The position numbers and the translations under genes were made by a program. From contig JALIZF010001476.1 of the NCBI GenBank assembly GCA_029948255.1, positions 62,001 through 126,000 of the forward strand: a DNA stretch of 64,000 nucleotides, read 5' to 3'. Below the pieces are notes generated by a model. It had not been told where the DNA came from. It ran no database searches and saw nothing but the letters and a program-made list of their open reading frames with translations. Of the stretch, positions 43,701-54,343 are shown piece after piece. Source of the DNA: Telmatactis stephensoni (taxonomy: Eukaryota; Cnidaria; Anthozoa; Actiniaria; Isophelliidae). Position 1 is the first letter of the stretch. The number at the start of each line of letters is the position of its first letter.

Positions 43701-45442
43701 TTTATATACCAAAATTATATGTCCCAGAATAGGATGGGTGTGGGCGAACACAGGCTGGCCACACCTTTGGAATAGATAAAGCAGATATATCTGTAGATAC
43801 GATTGATAAGAGATCTACACTTTACTGAGCATTGTCTATATAATGTCATTACTTTCCTTTTATTTTCATTTATCGCTTTTTTCTAGAGATTTATTTGAAA
43901 AAGGAACCAAAGCCTTCGTGTCGTTTGTACAGTCATATCGAAAACATGAATGTAATTTGATATTCAGATTTAAAGGTATGGATACATGTATTTGTTCTTA
44001 AAATAAATAAATTCTAAAATTAAACGAGACTTACCTGTAAGCTGAAAATTCTATGTAGTCTGTCAGGAACGAAGGAGTCACGTGAGATGCGCATGCGCTT
44101 CGCCGGAGTGCATGTACAGGAAAGAGAGACAGGAATGAAGGAGTTCGGGGAACTGGGGAAAGGAAAGACCCATGGGCATGTGACTCCTTCAACTACACAG
44201 AATTCCAATCAAACTTCAACTTACAGGTATAGAATTCTATTACGTTACCAGTAACGTCACTACGGAGTCGCATGAGATTTTAAAGTCCTGTGCAACGAAC
44301 TAAAACAAGTGATTTATAATAAATTGTAACCTTTATTCATCCCAAGTGCTCAGAATCACTCCACACTCACTACCACTACTTGCATTCGATATACTCTTCA
44401 TACAACCCTCTACTCACATGTTGATTTTTGCTGAGGGAGGAATACCGGAGTTCTAACCCGGAGAAAAAACTCTCGTGGCATGGTAGAGAACACATCAAAC
44501 AAAGTCAACTCACGTATAGCCTGAGCCGGTACTCGAAACCGGACTACAGTGGTGAAAGGCGAACGGTGAACGTCTAAGCCACCCTTGCCGCCCTTCCTTT
44601 GTATATCCCCTTTGTTCTGGGATTCTTTTTCTAGTTAAATATGGAGGAGAAAACGAACGTTTTACCAGTGTAGAGAACACTCTGTCTTCCAAATCAGTCT
44701 ACCTCAAGGAATGGTCCAGTTCCGGGAATTAGAACAAGGCTACACAAAACGTGTCTTGTTACAAATGGCTGAGCTTTGTGCACATAGCTTCGTCTTGATT
44801 GCTGTGTATGTGACAAGTGAAATATATCTCCAGTTGGCCATTGCTGGCCAGTTTCACTTCCCTGGCCTCTTTGGGATAGAACAGCGAATTGTGGAGAGTC
44901 TGTAACGTTCCTTATAACACTCACTGAGACTTAACGGTAACTTAAGTTACGGTAACTTGCTTTCAATAATTTTTACATTTTTACTCCTGCAATTTCTAGA
45001 TCTCGACCTTGGGCGTCTAGCAGAAGGATTTGGACTCCTAAAACTACCGAAGATGCCTGAATTAAAAGGCGTAACTATAGAAGGGTTTACAGCTGTAGAA
45101 ATGGACTATGACAAAATACCGTATGAAGCAAAAACCCGTGAAAAACAACGGCAAGTTAGGTTACAAGCTCAGAAAGATGGTGATGAAAAAGTTAAACAAA
45201 ATAAACGAAAAAAGACTCACGAAAACGAAGCTTGGTCAAAAAATAAAGAACGAGCTTTAAAAAGAGCTAAGAGGAAAGCGAGAAAGGAATTTCAGAGAAA
45301 ACAAAAGCATAAATTCGATGAAAAGGAACTTGATGAACTCGCTGACGAGGCAAGACTGGTAAAAAAGTTGAAAACTGGAAAAATAAGTGATCGCGACTTT
45401 GATAGTATGTTCATCGGATCCGAGGAGTCAACTGAAAGTTGA
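31785..45442 (+). CDS. DDX55: ATP-dependent RNA helicase DDX55 (Spb4 family)
   Basis: Twenty coding exons: 31785-31880, 32025-32075, 32380-32441, 32920-32944, 33244-33335, 34453-34515, 35769-35865, 36547-36602, 37296-37338, 37454-37558, 38158-38199, 38997-39053, 39358-39425, 40492-40581, 40934-41026, 42730-42776, 42888-42955, 43409-43488, 43887-43975 and 45000-45442. Phase is kept throughout, giving 588 aa (human about 600). DEAD-box motifs in order: MTPVQ (28-32), TGSGKT (51-56), PTRELA (86-91), TPGR (137-140), DEAD (168-171), SAT (199-201), ARG (326-328) and HRCGRTAR (351-358). The [21 protein letters not shown] segment and lysine-rich tail mark the DDX55/Spb4 group rather than other DEAD-box proteins. 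In yeast Spb4 acts in the nucleolus on 60S subunit assembly. The start is the first ATG, 134 bp after a transposon end. Short exon 11 (38158-38199) was chosen because only it keeps phase. Confidence 0.95.
33107..33210 (+). repeat. 52-bp tandem duplication in DDX55 intron 4
   Basis: The unit starting ATTTGAATTACATGTAATCA occurs twice in perfect tandem (33107-33158 and 33159-33210). It ends 33 bp before the exon 5 acceptor. Confidence 0.95.
34698..34924. mobile_element. Inverted-repeat cassette carrying a tRNA-like sequence
   Basis: AGAAATGTGTTTGCTTCATC starts a 22-bp repeat at 34713-34734 that is exactly inverted at 34853-34874. Further out, AATAATAATATTATT lies on the left and its inverse at about 34908-34922. 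Between the 22-bp repeats sits a tRNA-like sequence. It is intronic in DDX55 (intron 6). I do not know a named family with this structure. Confidence 0.7.
34764..34835 (-). tRNA. tRNA-like sequence (nominal anticodon GGC), probably not a functional tRNA
   Basis: On the minus strand it folds as a cloverleaf. The D arm is GCTC-AGTGGTTA-GAGC. The anticodon arm is TCGGA-CCGGCAA-TCCGA with anticodon GGC. The T arm is GTGGG-TTCAATC-CCCGC. The acceptor stem (CCTTCCA/TGGGGGC) has a first-position C-C mismatch and two G-T pairs. Position 33 is C rather than the near-universal T. A-box (TAGCTCAGTGGTTAGAGC) and B-box (GGTTCAATCCC) sequences are good, so Pol III recruitment is possible. The inverted-repeat setting points to a mobile cassette. 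Confidence 0.45.
36893..37033. mobile_element. 141-bp inverted-repeat element, identical to the copy at 56523-56663
   Basis: It starts GGGCCCGGTTGTACGAAGG and ends CCTTCGTACAACCGGACCC(TG). The interior repeats TTATCCRCYGGATAA-like units. It is in DDX55 intron 8. Read base by base, it matches the copy in RPL6 intron 1 with no difference seen. Confidence 0.9.
39640..40010 (+). repeat. GGTAWAA-rich degenerate repeat and CTTG/CTCG/CTCC microsatellite
   Basis: From about 39640 to 39880 the motif GGTAAAAA/GGTATAA recurs irregularly. At 39952-40010 a CTTG tract passes into CTCG and then CTCC repeats. Both are in DDX55 intron 13. Confidence 0.7.
40055..40460 (+). repeat. Diverged tandem duplication of about 205 bp in DDX55 intron 13
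   Basis: AAATTACAGT...AACTCTTATATT, ATGACTAAAA, CCTCAAAA, GAGCAATGATBAAATAA and TTCTGTAACT...GACATTGAATCCAC-like blocks appear in the same order at about 40060-40255 and 40265-40460. The copies differ by many substitutions and small indels. Confidence 0.7.
41491..42589. mobile_element. 1.1-kb non-autonomous DNA transposon in DDX55 intron 15
   Basis: The left end is CACGGGCGGATCTAG and the right end is the inverse of CAGGGGCGGATCTAG. TTTCCGGAAACTACTGAG near the left end is mirrored by GGAAACTACTCGG near the right. The flanks share GCTAT (41486-41490 and 42590-42594). The CAGGGGCGGATC end is typical of hAT elements, but an 8-bp duplication is not clear. A promoter-like stretch with TATAAAAGGG lies inside at 41949. 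No transposase frame. Confidence 0.75.
43155..43352 (-). mobile_element. tRNA-derived SINE, copy A
   Basis: On the minus strand the head contains an A-box-like TGGCTGAGTAGTTAGTGC and a B-box GGTTCGAGTCCC. A body with TGAGTTTGTTTGATTTGTT follows, then a tail with CAGCAAAAATCAACATGTGAG. The same head-body-tail order recurs at 44398-44597 and 48836-48997. It is in DDX55 intron 17 and its head abuts the repeated acceptor region of exon 18. Confidence 0.8.
43363..43412 (+). promoter_or_regulatory. Three tandem splice-acceptor candidates for DDX55 exon 18
   Basis: TTCAG|GTC occurs three times, with exon starts at 43370, 43389 and 43409. The 43409 site gives the conserved protein join (NQK-VPLHRL). 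The 43370 site adds 39 bases (13 codons, [13 protein letters not shown]) in the same open frame. The 43389 site breaks the frame. Confidence 0.6.
44018..44240. mobile_element. Inverted-repeat element of about 220 bp in DDX55 intron 19
   Basis: ACTTACCTGTAAGCTGAAAA and GAAGGAGTCACGTGAG on the left are mirrored by CATGTGACTCCTTC and CTTCAACTTACAGGTATAG on the right. The arms are imperfect, and the centre is GCGCATGCGC-rich. Confidence 0.65.
44398..44597 (-). mobile_element. tRNA-derived SINE, copy B
   Basis: It has the same structure as the copy at 43155-43352: B-box GGTTTCGAGTACC (one insertion relative to consensus), TGACTTTGTTTGATGTGTTC body and CAGCAAAAATCAACATGTGAG end. It is more diverged in the head. 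It is in DDX55 intron 19. Confidence 0.75.
44700..44830 (+). repeat. Dispersed repeat, copy 2 of 3
   Basis: GGTCCAGTTCCGGGA, CAAAACGTGTCTTGTTAC and TGGCTGAGCTTTGTGCA match the element at 5978-6130 with changes. Intronic in DDX55. Confidence 0.55.
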
Positions 45443-45450
45443 GAAGTTTT

Positions 45451-45456
45451 AATAAA
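45451..45456 (+). terminator. Probable poly(A) signal of DDX55
   Basis: AATAAA occurs 8 bases after the DDX55 stop codon (TGA 45440-45442), followed by an A-rich CAACAACAAC stretch. The 3' UTR would be very short if this signal is used. Confidence 0.55.
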
Positions 45457-45591
45457 ACACAAAACAAAACAAACAACAACAACAACAACAAAAAAGGTGT
45501 AAATACCCTAAACGAACAGATAACAATAATGGCAAGCTTCATTAATACTGATACAATGTTTGTGTTGTGTTATTTTTTATTCAAGGGCCCG

Positions 45592-45745
45592 TGAATGGAT
45601 ACTTATAACATCGCAAAATGGAGATAACTTACTGACGTTTTGAGCCTTAGACCTTCATCTTTTACTCCGACGAAGGGCTAATATAAGCTTAATGCTCGAA
45701 ACATCGGTAAGTTATCTCCTTTATTACATGTTACAAGTTTCCATT
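45592..45745. mobile_element. Inverted-repeat element of about 150 bp
   Basis: GTGAATGGATACTTATAACA, TGGAGATAACTTACTGACG and TTTTGAGC on the left are mirrored by GCTCGAAACATCGG, TAAGTTATCTCCTTTA and GTTACAAGTTTCCATTC on the right. The central hairpin around CGACGAAGGGCT is a motif common in metazoan repeats. Confidence 0.7.
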
Positions 45746-46079
45746 CATCCCTTGTTGCATTCTCTACACCGCCCAAACTTCTTCATTCGCTAGACTCCTT
45801 TTCTATTTTTTATTCACTAGCCTTTTCTCAGATGACACTTAAACCCGGTTAACACGACAACCTTTTTCATGATACGACACCCCTAAGAAAGCCCTTACTC
45901 TACAACATCTCTATGGCACGGCATTAGACGCAGATTTCATATGAGTGTGAAACAGACCGCGCTGTGCCGTGACCGTGTCAGTGCCGTGTTGTCTATAAAA
46001 ACATTAGAAATTCCTGTCGTAACCGTGCCGTGACGTGCAGTGCCGTTTTCACAGTCATACGAAATCTATTCTAAGGAGC

Positions 46080-46195
46080 AAGGATGGCACAGTTGGTTAG
46101 TGCGCGGCTTTCGGTGCGAGAGGTCCCGAGTTCGATCCTCAATGACCTCGCATTCTTGTTTCGACTTCTTTCCTTTCCTTATTCTCCTTTATTTT
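46080..46195 (+). mobile_element. tRNA-derived SINE head, second family
   Basis: TGGCACAGTTGGTTAGTGCG (A box) and GAGTTCGATCCTC (B box) are 34-36 bases apart as in a tRNA. A pyrimidine-rich tail (TTTCGACTTCTTTCCTTTCC) follows. The sequence after the B box differs from the SINEs at 43155, 44398 and 48836. Confidence 0.65.
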
Positions 46196-46790
46196 CGAGG
46201 GACTTAAATTTCGCGAAAATTTTCTCGGCACATTTCGCGAGTCTTTAATTTCGCGATCGCGGAGAAGAATTGTGTTTGCAGGGAACTTAATTTCGCGAAA
46301 TTGACTATTAAGTGACTTTATTTTTTCTTTTTTACAAAAATTGTACGTTAATCAACAATTGAAACGAAACCAATATGCTGTCCCTTACTCGGCAGCTGTA
46401 TTCCTCTAAAAGTCAGTCTTACAGTAATAAATAAAGTCTTCTTGTTCTTCTGAGTTATTATCGAGTATCGAGAGTATCGTTACATGTCCTTTCTAGGTGA
46501 TCTCAATAGAACCTTCAATCTCTTCAAATGGATCCTCAGGGTGAAGACTAAACGATTCATCTAATAGTTGGGCGAATCTTGACACTGATTAACATCTAAA
46601 GTTGATAGATGATAGCTCCTTGTACTAACACCTTGTGTTAAAAATTGTTTAGGACCCTTGAAAACACAAATACATGATTTTTCTATGTCCATTAAATTTC
46701 GCGAGATCAAAGTTCGCGGTTGTTATTTTTCGCGGATCTTTAAGTTCGCAAATTTTTTAAAATCGCGAATTTAAGAACCCGCGAAAATTG
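46196..46790. repeat. TTCGCGAA-rich region
   Basis: ATTTCGCGAAA-type palindromes and variants occur at least ten times, clustered at 46196-46320 and 46690-46790. The two clusters are in roughly opposite order (GACTTAAATTTCGCG versus CGCGAATTTAAGAACC), suggesting the ends of one inverted-repeat element. Confidence 0.55.
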
Positions 46791-47186
46791 CTTGAAATAA
46801 CTTTAAATACACGTAAAACGGAGCACTGATGGAGATCTAGAGAGGGGGAGAGAGAGAGAGGGGGGGGGGGGGTGGTATAAAACGAGCGCACCGTCGGCTT
46901 CCTGGGAGACCAGCTTCTAGCTGAAGGAATTTCCGATATGCAAAGGATGTGGCCCGCCCAGCGAAGGGGGCGCAGCTGAATGACCAAAAATTTTCAAAAA
47001 ACGAAATTTTGTATGAAAACACTTACAGTTATGCAAGAGATACAAATTTCGATTTTTGAAAATTCTTTTCTCCTTGATTTTTCAACTTATATCCTTCAAA
47101 CTTCACAGTTTTACTGATTTTGATATGCTCTTTCCAGCCATGGTAATTGTTTTTAAGTTTGGGAACTTTTGGAATTACATGAAAAA

Positions 47187-47363
47187 GCCGTTAGTATGAA
47201 ATGACTGTAAGCAATTTACAAAATACTGTCATTTACACGTATAAGATTGCAGAATACGTCTTGGTAACAGTCATATTCGGATTCAGTATGAAAATTAGTT
47301 TAGAATAGTTATGTTACCAGCCTCTACCCCAAAATACCTCCAGGTATCTGATTTTTCGGAAAT
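47187..47363 (-). repeat. Inverted copy of the repeat at 26371-26545
   Basis: GCCGTTAGTATGAAATGACT through AAGATTGCAGAATACGTCTT to ATCTGATTTTTCGG is the reverse complement of 26371-26545 with scattered mismatches. Confidence 0.75.
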
Positions 47364-48043
47364 GCGCGACTAGTGATGTTTTAAAAATATACGTCTGGGC
47401 ATTGCGAGCGCGCCGCTCGACAAAAATCTTTTACCACATTTGTTCGCAACTGCCTGCTTTTGGTTTATTTGCGAGCTAAGATGACAGGTACAATCCTTGC
47501 CAGATGTTTTGAAAGTACAAAATCAACCTAATTTTCACATCATACTAACTTATTAATGTGGCAATGATTGTGGATGTGTACAGCAAGAGTGTTTTTTTTT
47601 TCAGCAAACATTGGCTAAAGTTGAAACAAAATTCTGTCTGTGAAGCAAAGACATCAAAATTATTGGGGGGAGGGGCTGGGGCTTTTCCTCTAAAACCAAA
47701 ATCACACAGGTTCATCTTTGTGCATTGTATAAGCAAGTTTTCTCAAAATGTGAGTTCTGGCCATCAGGGGCTTACGTCTTAGGCAAAACACCGTTTTAGT
47801 GTGGGTAAAAATGAACAATTGTAAAAAATGATGCGTAGTGGTGTCAATTTCACTAGATTTCGTACGGTTGAAATGTCTTTTTTGTGCGACACTTCCCCAT
47901 GACAACAAGTTTACGATAAACGGTCAAGCACGCGTTAGCAAAACATACACAGGACCCCAAACAACAGACATGAAAGGTTAGGACCACAGGGAAGTCCAAT
48001 AATTTCCAAATGCGCACGCGACAACGAAGATTTGTAATAATTG

Positions 48044-48064
48044 TTTATTCTTTATACTTTTATT
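48044..48064 (-). terminator. Candidate poly(A) signals downstream of COPS4
   Basis: Two AATAAA hexamers on the minus strand (plus-strand TTTATT at 48044-48049 and about 48059-48064) lie about 310 bases beyond the COPS4 stop. I saw none closer. Confidence 0.4.
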
Positions 48065-48370
48065 CAAAAATTCATGATCGATGGGGAATTCTGTGCGAAT
48101 AACATAAGATTATTACGTTCAAGAATTTTTATTGAAGTATTTCGCAGGTACTTTCAAGACTACAGCAATGCAACGGTCCTCAGTCTGAGTCAGGGCTAGG
48201 AGGGTACCTTATAGTAAGGCCTTCAAAGAAACCAAGATTAAAGTTGAGCAAGTCCGCATTAGCAAACAGAGTTTTGGCAGGTTCTAAGAGTTTACTTTAT
48301 CAACATGATCCATACATGGTTTGTAAGAACAAGTTGTTACTAATGCCATTAGTAACAGAATATATCACTT

Positions 48371-51300
48371 TTAACTAGTGTGCATATGTGAGTCTGTGTA
48401 TTTGTTGGCCCAGTCTGATGCATTGTGCTTGATTTTCTCGATAATATTGTTCACTTGGACACACAATCCTTGTATTTGCTTGTCCCAAGACGGGAGTGGT
48501 TCTTGAGCTGGTAAATCAAGTGAAAAACAGCAATTTTGAAAGGAAAATCGTGAGATAAAGTGTTGTGGGGTGTTTAATATTTTGGCGCAACATTTCAGCA
48601 CATTGTCAGATGTTGATACCAATGAGATTTATTCATTGTTCAAAAAAGGGGGGGCAATCGTGCAAAAACACAGTTCTAGCAACACACTTAAGAGTTTACC
48701 TTCAAAGTGTACAAAGCCATCAATTTGGTCAATAGAACCAGTTAAACGACCTTCTGTTATCATCTGAGAAGCAATACGCTCAGCCTATGTTAGACACAAA
48801 AACACCGAGTGAGTGAACACAAACATAGGAACATTGAGTGCTGAATTTAACCCAGAGAAAACATGCTCATGACCTGGGAGAGAACAACACATCAAACAAA
48901 CTCAATTCACACACAATCCAATGCTCAAGTGAGAACTTGAACCCCACACCACAGCAGTGAGAGGTGAGTGGTTTAATCACTATGCCAGTTCTCCTTAAGG
49001 TTATTCTAAGTTTATTGCAATAAGTATAATAATCTATACCTTTGCTGGTGATATTTCCAATAAAGCACCAAGTTCCTCAAATCCAATGTTGTTGTAGAGT
49101 TTACTGGCTGATAACAAGTTGTGCTCAATGACAGCACGATCAAGAATTGTGGAACCTTTGTGCAAACAGAAAAAAGTTTGTCATTCATTCCCAGTAAATA
49201 AACAAGGGCCTGAAGGATGGACCACTAAGAAGTACAACTATGATACACCTATTCTTATTGGTTGACTATACAGCCAATCAGAAGTGAGAATAACAATCAC
49301 AGGGAGTGGTTCTTGAATGTCCTGCCATTCATTGGGTTTAAGAAACACTTAGCCCAGAAGTGTAACACTTACCATCTGCTATTGTAGCTTTATGATGAGG
49401 TAATAACATAGTGGAAAACTCTTGGAGTTCTGGACCACGGATTATTCTATCTAGATACCTGGTAATTACAATTTTAGAAGTAAATTAATAGGATTTGTAT
49501 AGATACCTGCACATACAATAGTTATTTGTGCACAAAACATATAAAAGTTAATTCTGGTACTGTCTGCATGCCTACTATAACCGAGTGATTCCAGTATATA
49601 TATCTGATCAAAATCTTAAGGGGGAAGTTAGAATTTCAAAGCCATCTTTTGCTTTTATTCTAATCATCAAGAGTAACTTATATTTTGCCTTACATTTTTT
49701 CAAGAATGCCATAGGCTGGGAGATGTTGACAGCGCTCATCTTTGAATAAATTAGCCAACATTCTGGACCTTTGTTGACCTGAAATAACACAACATGTTGG
49801 GTGTGGCTAGGGTGAGATTGTGTTATGCAGGAGATGTTACATGTGAGGATACACTTTACTCATTTTATCTCTAACATTAAAGCTTTTACTAGAGACACAA
49901 GCACAAACAGTGCAATGCTCCATTTTCATCTGCATAACATAATCTGACAGAAGCACAAGTAAAAGGAAAATGGTTTATCCTCGTTCTTGTGCTTATTCTT
50001 GCATCATAGTGAAAACCAGGCCTAAATTATTATTTCCCCCCCCCCCCCCCCCCAAAAAAAAAGAATTTTTTTTGTCTTTTAAAAATCAATTTTAACTTTT
50101 TAAATTTCATCAGACAAGAGTTCACATCTTTTTTAAGTTGCATCTTTAGCCTGGTTCACACAATGACATAATCATAAGCACAGACAACTATTAGGCATAA
50201 GCATAACAAATTAAAACAAAACTTTTCCTTTTTCTTATGCTTATAAATGCTTATGCTAACTTCGTTATGCTGCATGTGTGAACTGATAAAAAATGCTTAT
50301 GCTTATATGTCTATGCTTATGTTGATATGTGAACCAGGCCTTAAATACTAAAAGAAGTGTCTTATATATGGGAATGCATATCAAATATAATTAGTGTAAA
50401 ATACTGTAGAATATTCAATACTGATAGTGACATATAAAGTGGGTGGTTAAGGGATTAAACCATACCTGCTGAAGCTAGCACAGTACATATCAAAGCATGT
50501 TTGAGAGCAGTCATGCGTTCATCTTCATGGATAGCTGTTCTGTATGATAAGTCTATATATCTTTGTGCAGCTTCAATAAACTTTCGACGATAATCTAACA
50601 CACGAGCATAACAAACCTAAAGAAAAAAGCACTTGTATTTAATAATATTCTTTAGATTGCCGTGGCATCAAATGCATTTTTCAGGCTAGACAAATTTGAA
50701 CTCCACAGGTTTGTTTGGATGATTGAACCAAAAAAAGGTTCAGGGCCCAGTTGTTCAAAAGGTGATTAAAGTCAATCCTGAGTTAAAATCAATGATTTTC
50801 TTTGGATTTAATCCTGGGTAAATGCTAACCACCTTTCAAACCAGGTCCAGGTGGCAAGATTACATGTACTGCCCTTACAAATCCAAATATACAGTATTTC
50901 ATCTTGTGGTGTGACAGTGACTCACAGTATTTCAACGTCTTCTGTGCATCTATTGCTGGTTTTCAATCATTTCCTTGAGAGTCAAAATATAAAAAAGTGG
51001 CAGCCATGTTCAATGGTTGAACAAACAAGAGACAGTAACAAGAAATCCTTAATTGTTAAAATTCAACCAAGATGGCTGCTGTGATGTCAATTGAAAGCCA
51101 GCAATTAGAGTACAGACCCACAAAAATACAGAATTTATTTACCAAGCAACAACAATAGCTTCTACATGTTTTGTTACTTAGAGACTTGATTTCTCTACAG
51201 TTAATATCCATCAAAATATTTCAACCAATCACAGCATGTGTAAGACTCAATAACATCATCTATATACATTGTGTACTGTAATCACACACAGTTCTCAACC

Positions 51301-53533
51301 AATCCAAATCAATGTTTTATTGGTGCCTTTATAGTGGCTAAAAGTAGTTTGAGAGAATACCTTTTAGAGTTGAAAGTAAAAATTCCTGACAATCACCCAG
51401 GACCATACTGAAGTTCCACCCAGGTTTTGATGGTAGGTGGTATATTGTTCACTTGATGTTTTCTATTCGGATAAAAGTACCTTATAAAGAATCTGAAGGC
51501 TTTCACTCTTGGTATCAGCATGAAGTAGAGAAGCTCTGTTTAAATATGCATCAGCTTGCACAGGATCATCATCTTCAAGATACAGCTGAGCAATTCTTAA
51601 ATAAGTCTCCAGCTTATAATCAACAGTATATTGCCTTGAAAAAGATTGTTTGATAAACATTAAAAAATAACAGTGCAAAATTCAGTGGCTTTATGGTGTT
51701 TATTAAATTCAGAAGATTCTACTCATGACCATAGCTACATCGTCTTAGGACAGAACACTATGTTTTGAGAGAATGAGTTACATCACCAAATCAAGTGCCC
51801 TGCCTACTTGAGTTCATCCTCACTAGTAATATGAGTATGTTGAGCTTTGAAACCAATTTGATTATTTTTTTCTAAATGTTCCAGATTATGATAATGAATA
51901 TAACATAATGGCCGCAGCAAAAAATCAAACCAGTTTGAAAAATTTCAAACCACAACAAGAAATTGTATCGTCTTATACACGTACCAACTACATATTATAT
52001 ATCTATATATCTTCTGAAATGTGTTTAGTGTCTTGGAATTTAACCACTCGACAACAATGCTCAGGGGTGGAGGGGAAAGTTGCCATTTATACTGTAAACT
52101 TACATTTTCCACTTCTTTTTGAAAGTGTTTCAATGTACGTAAGTTGGTGGCATTAATTGTAGCTTAAATCAAGAAACTTGATTTTAACAAATTTGCATGG
52201 GAAGTAAATTTGTACAAAGTTTGTAGTGAACTTGAACTTTGGAACTTCTAAACAAACTCTGAAACCCATTTTGTCAAAAGTTATGTGAAATGTACTGTAA
52301 ATGATGTGTCCTATACAATTTTACCTCTGTCCCGTTTCGAGAGGAATTCCTGTTAACACTTTAGCAGCAGCATTCCATTCCTGTGCCTCTTCATATATTT
52401 TTGCAAGATGTTGACGAATTGATGACACCTATAAATATCAGTAATAATAGAGTAGATTTCAACTGACTGTGAAAATGACATGTTTATAGCAGGAATGTCA
52501 CTTACACAAAAACTGCTCTCACTGCTTTAGTAAAACTTTGTGTGATCTACTGTATGTAAGTCCTCAGATCTCATTGTCTCATACATATTCATAATAAATA
52601 TTATAGAAGCAATAAATTTAATTGATTTTATTTGAAATATTACCTGTTCTTCAAAAGAGATGACACGTGGCTGAAGTTTCTCTAGAGTAAAGTGTGAGAT
52701 AGCTTTTGCAGATGAACTCTCCAGTTTAGGAAGCTGACTGCAGAGTTCGCTGAAGATCTGTCTTGAAACAACAAGGCTTACACCCTCTGAAGCAACTAAA
52801 ATGTAAACAGTATCAATGTGGCTAAATGTACTTTGGCCAAAGTTAAAATCACAGCATGCTGGCCAAAAGTCTCTTGCTTGCATAATTATGTGTAGGGTGC
52901 CATGCAGGGCATTCATGTGTGGTCATTGTTGTGGATCATTGCAGACCTATAGCTTGCTCAAGTGTTTTACCATTTTGTCCCTAGAGACTGCCATGTCCCT
53001 CATTGAAGCTCCGAGCACACAAGCCCAACCTTATCACTGCCAATGATTTTATCTGGGTGTTATCATCAGCAAAGAACAAACAATATCAATTTCATACATT
53101 TTGCTATAAGAATACCACTCAAGGAAAATATTTTTTGTCATCCAATATTAGTGACTTGGAGTATTGACTGCATCCTGTGCACCATGTTCAGTTGTACATT
53201 GTACACTTCTACAGTAAATAAACCTTATTTAATGCCGTGAAAGAGCTTTCTGGTGTATTTTCATTAACGAAGTACCATCACTACAATTTTACTGACCAAC
53301 TATAAACAAGCTATCTACTCGCGGGAGCAGAAAATCGCAAAAAGCAATGAGTCGAATGACTTTATATTATGTCTTTGCAAACCTGCTTCAATAAAGACTC
53401 TCGTTCCTTCAATAAGTTTAGGTTCAGTAAACTTCAATATTTGGTTGAGAATCTTTCGATATTTGTCAGTAACGTCTTTGTGCGAGCCAGAATCAGCCAC
53501 TTTGCTCAACAACTCTCTCACCTCGGCAGCCAT
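48371..53533 (-). CDS. COPS4: COP9 signalosome complex subunit 4
   Basis: Ten coding exons in transcript order: 53533-53383, 52795-52644, 52428-52325, 51634-51481, 50616-50466, 49778-49694, 49458-49373, 49155-49040, 48784-48700 and 48507-48371. All have GT-AG borders and matching phase. The sum is 1221 bases, 406 aa plus stop, the same length as human COPS4 (remembered). Conserved blocks include [77 protein letters not shown] and [15 protein letters not shown]. The N-terminal part is helical repeat, and the C-terminal third (about 200-365) is the PCI domain used for complex assembly. The COP9 signalosome removes NEDD8 from cullins in nucleus and cytosol; subunit 4 is structural, and catalysis is in CSN5. 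The start is the first ATG (MAAEVRELL), matching the human N-terminus. Introns carry SINE and MITE insertions. Confidence 0.96.
48836..48997 (-). mobile_element. tRNA-derived SINE, copy C (COPS4 intron 8)
   Basis: On the minus strand GGGGTTCAAGTTCTCAC (decayed B box) is followed by GAATTGAGTTTGTTTGATGTG, the body shared with the copies at 43155 and 44398. The tail end is less clear. Confidence 0.7.
50147..50343. mobile_element. Inverted-repeat element in COPS4 intron 5
   Basis: TAGCCTGGTTCACACA at 50147-50162 is mirrored by ATGTGAACCAGGCCTTA at about 50327-50343. The inside holds repeated ATAAGCATAAGC / GCTTATGCTTAT on both arms. Confidence 0.75.
50741..50850. mobile_element. Short element related to the 141-bp GGGCCCGG family
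   Basis: It begins CAGGGCCCAGTTGTTCAAAA and ends with the inverse-like CACCTTTCAAACCAGGTCC. The terminal GGGCCC(A/G)GTTGT resembles 36893-37033 and 56523-56663, but the interior is different (AATCCTGAGTTAAAAT / ATTTAATCCTGGG). It lies between COPS4 exons 4 and 5. Confidence 0.6.
50905..51110 (+). repeat. Dispersed element, copy related to 62829-62985
   Basis: GTTGAACAAACAAGAGAC, AAGATGGCTGC and CAGCAATT occur in the same order as at 62829-62985, with ATTGCTGGTTTTCAATCATT at the left side. Intronic in COPS4. Confidence 0.6.
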
Positions 53534-54059
53534 TTTGATTTGTCGAACTCAGGAATGCTCCGATACTATAACCACAGGTAACCCACCAGTTCCTACAGAT
53601 CTACTACTCGGCTAGTCTACTACTACTCGGCGGGCGCGTGGACGATGTGGACCGGAACTTTGGTTTATGGAGAGTGTTGATAAATATAATACAGGCTGGT
53701 GATTTAGCACTTCCTATTTGAAATGATTTATATTGGCAATTCCCTAAGACACCGTATTTGTCACCTTGAAGATATTGAGGTGATGTTAACTGCAGATAGT
53801 CACATCAATTCTCCAGTCTAGTCATGCACATTTTACCAAGAGATTTTCCTCTGATTAGAACAGTACAGAAAGGGGATTAAAATGACAAACTATCAGTTCC
53901 ACAACTGGTTGCACTCACTTACAGGTGTCAACTATAAAAAATTCTGTATGGAAAACTTTTTGAAAAGCAGTCACACCATGGAGGTTGTGGATTTTGGCTG
54001 CATACCATTTCACTACAGGAAGCCCAAGAATTTTGCATTTCAAAAATAGCCAACTTCCA

Positions 54060-54190
54060 AGATACATTTCTACATGCATAAAGCTCAGTCATTTGTAACA
54101 AGACAAACGTTTTAGCATGTTCATTCCAAATCCTTTGTACTAGTATGTGGCAGGTGAAGAATATCTCGGAACTGGACTATTCTCTTTCAG
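54060..54190 (-). repeat. Dispersed repeat, copy 3 of 3
   Basis: It is the reverse complement of the 5978-6130 unit: TACATGCATAAAGCTCAGTC, GTAACAAGACAAACGTTTTA and ATATCTCGGAACTGGACTAT. Confidence 0.7.
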
Positions 54191-54337
54191 GGCTTCTTTC
54201 ATTACAAATGGAGGGTTTTGCTATAACCATGAATGGTTTCAAAGGGTAAAATCACTCTATTTGCTTTCCTCCCCTACCAACATTATAACTCACAAAAAAC
54301 AACAGTCACAAACATGCAACAAGTTATTCACAAGGTT

Positions 54338-54343
54338 TTTATT
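54338..54343 (-). terminator. Probable poly(A) signal of RPL6
   Basis: AATAAA on the minus strand (plus-strand TTTATT) begins 13 bases after the RPL6 stop codon. Such a short 3' UTR is normal for ribosomal protein genes. Confidence 0.6.

Larger units (their letters stand above)
45443..48370. other. Intergenic region between DDX55 and COPS4 (convergent 3' ends)
   Basis: No gene is visible. The stretch contains the poly(A) signals of the two converging genes, an inverted-repeat element, a SINE head, a TTCGCGAA-rich block, a GA/G-run at 46840-46873 and the inverted copy of the repeat at 26371-26545. About 47400-48040 shows no recognised structure. Confidence 0.6.

Noticed and set aside
45625..45715. 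CCGACGAAGGGC...GCTCGAAAC resembling a hammerhead ribozyme core
   Set aside because: The CTGANGA box is changed (CCGACGA) and an extra A precedes stem II, so the catalytic core is not satisfied. I treat it as the centre of an inverted-repeat element.
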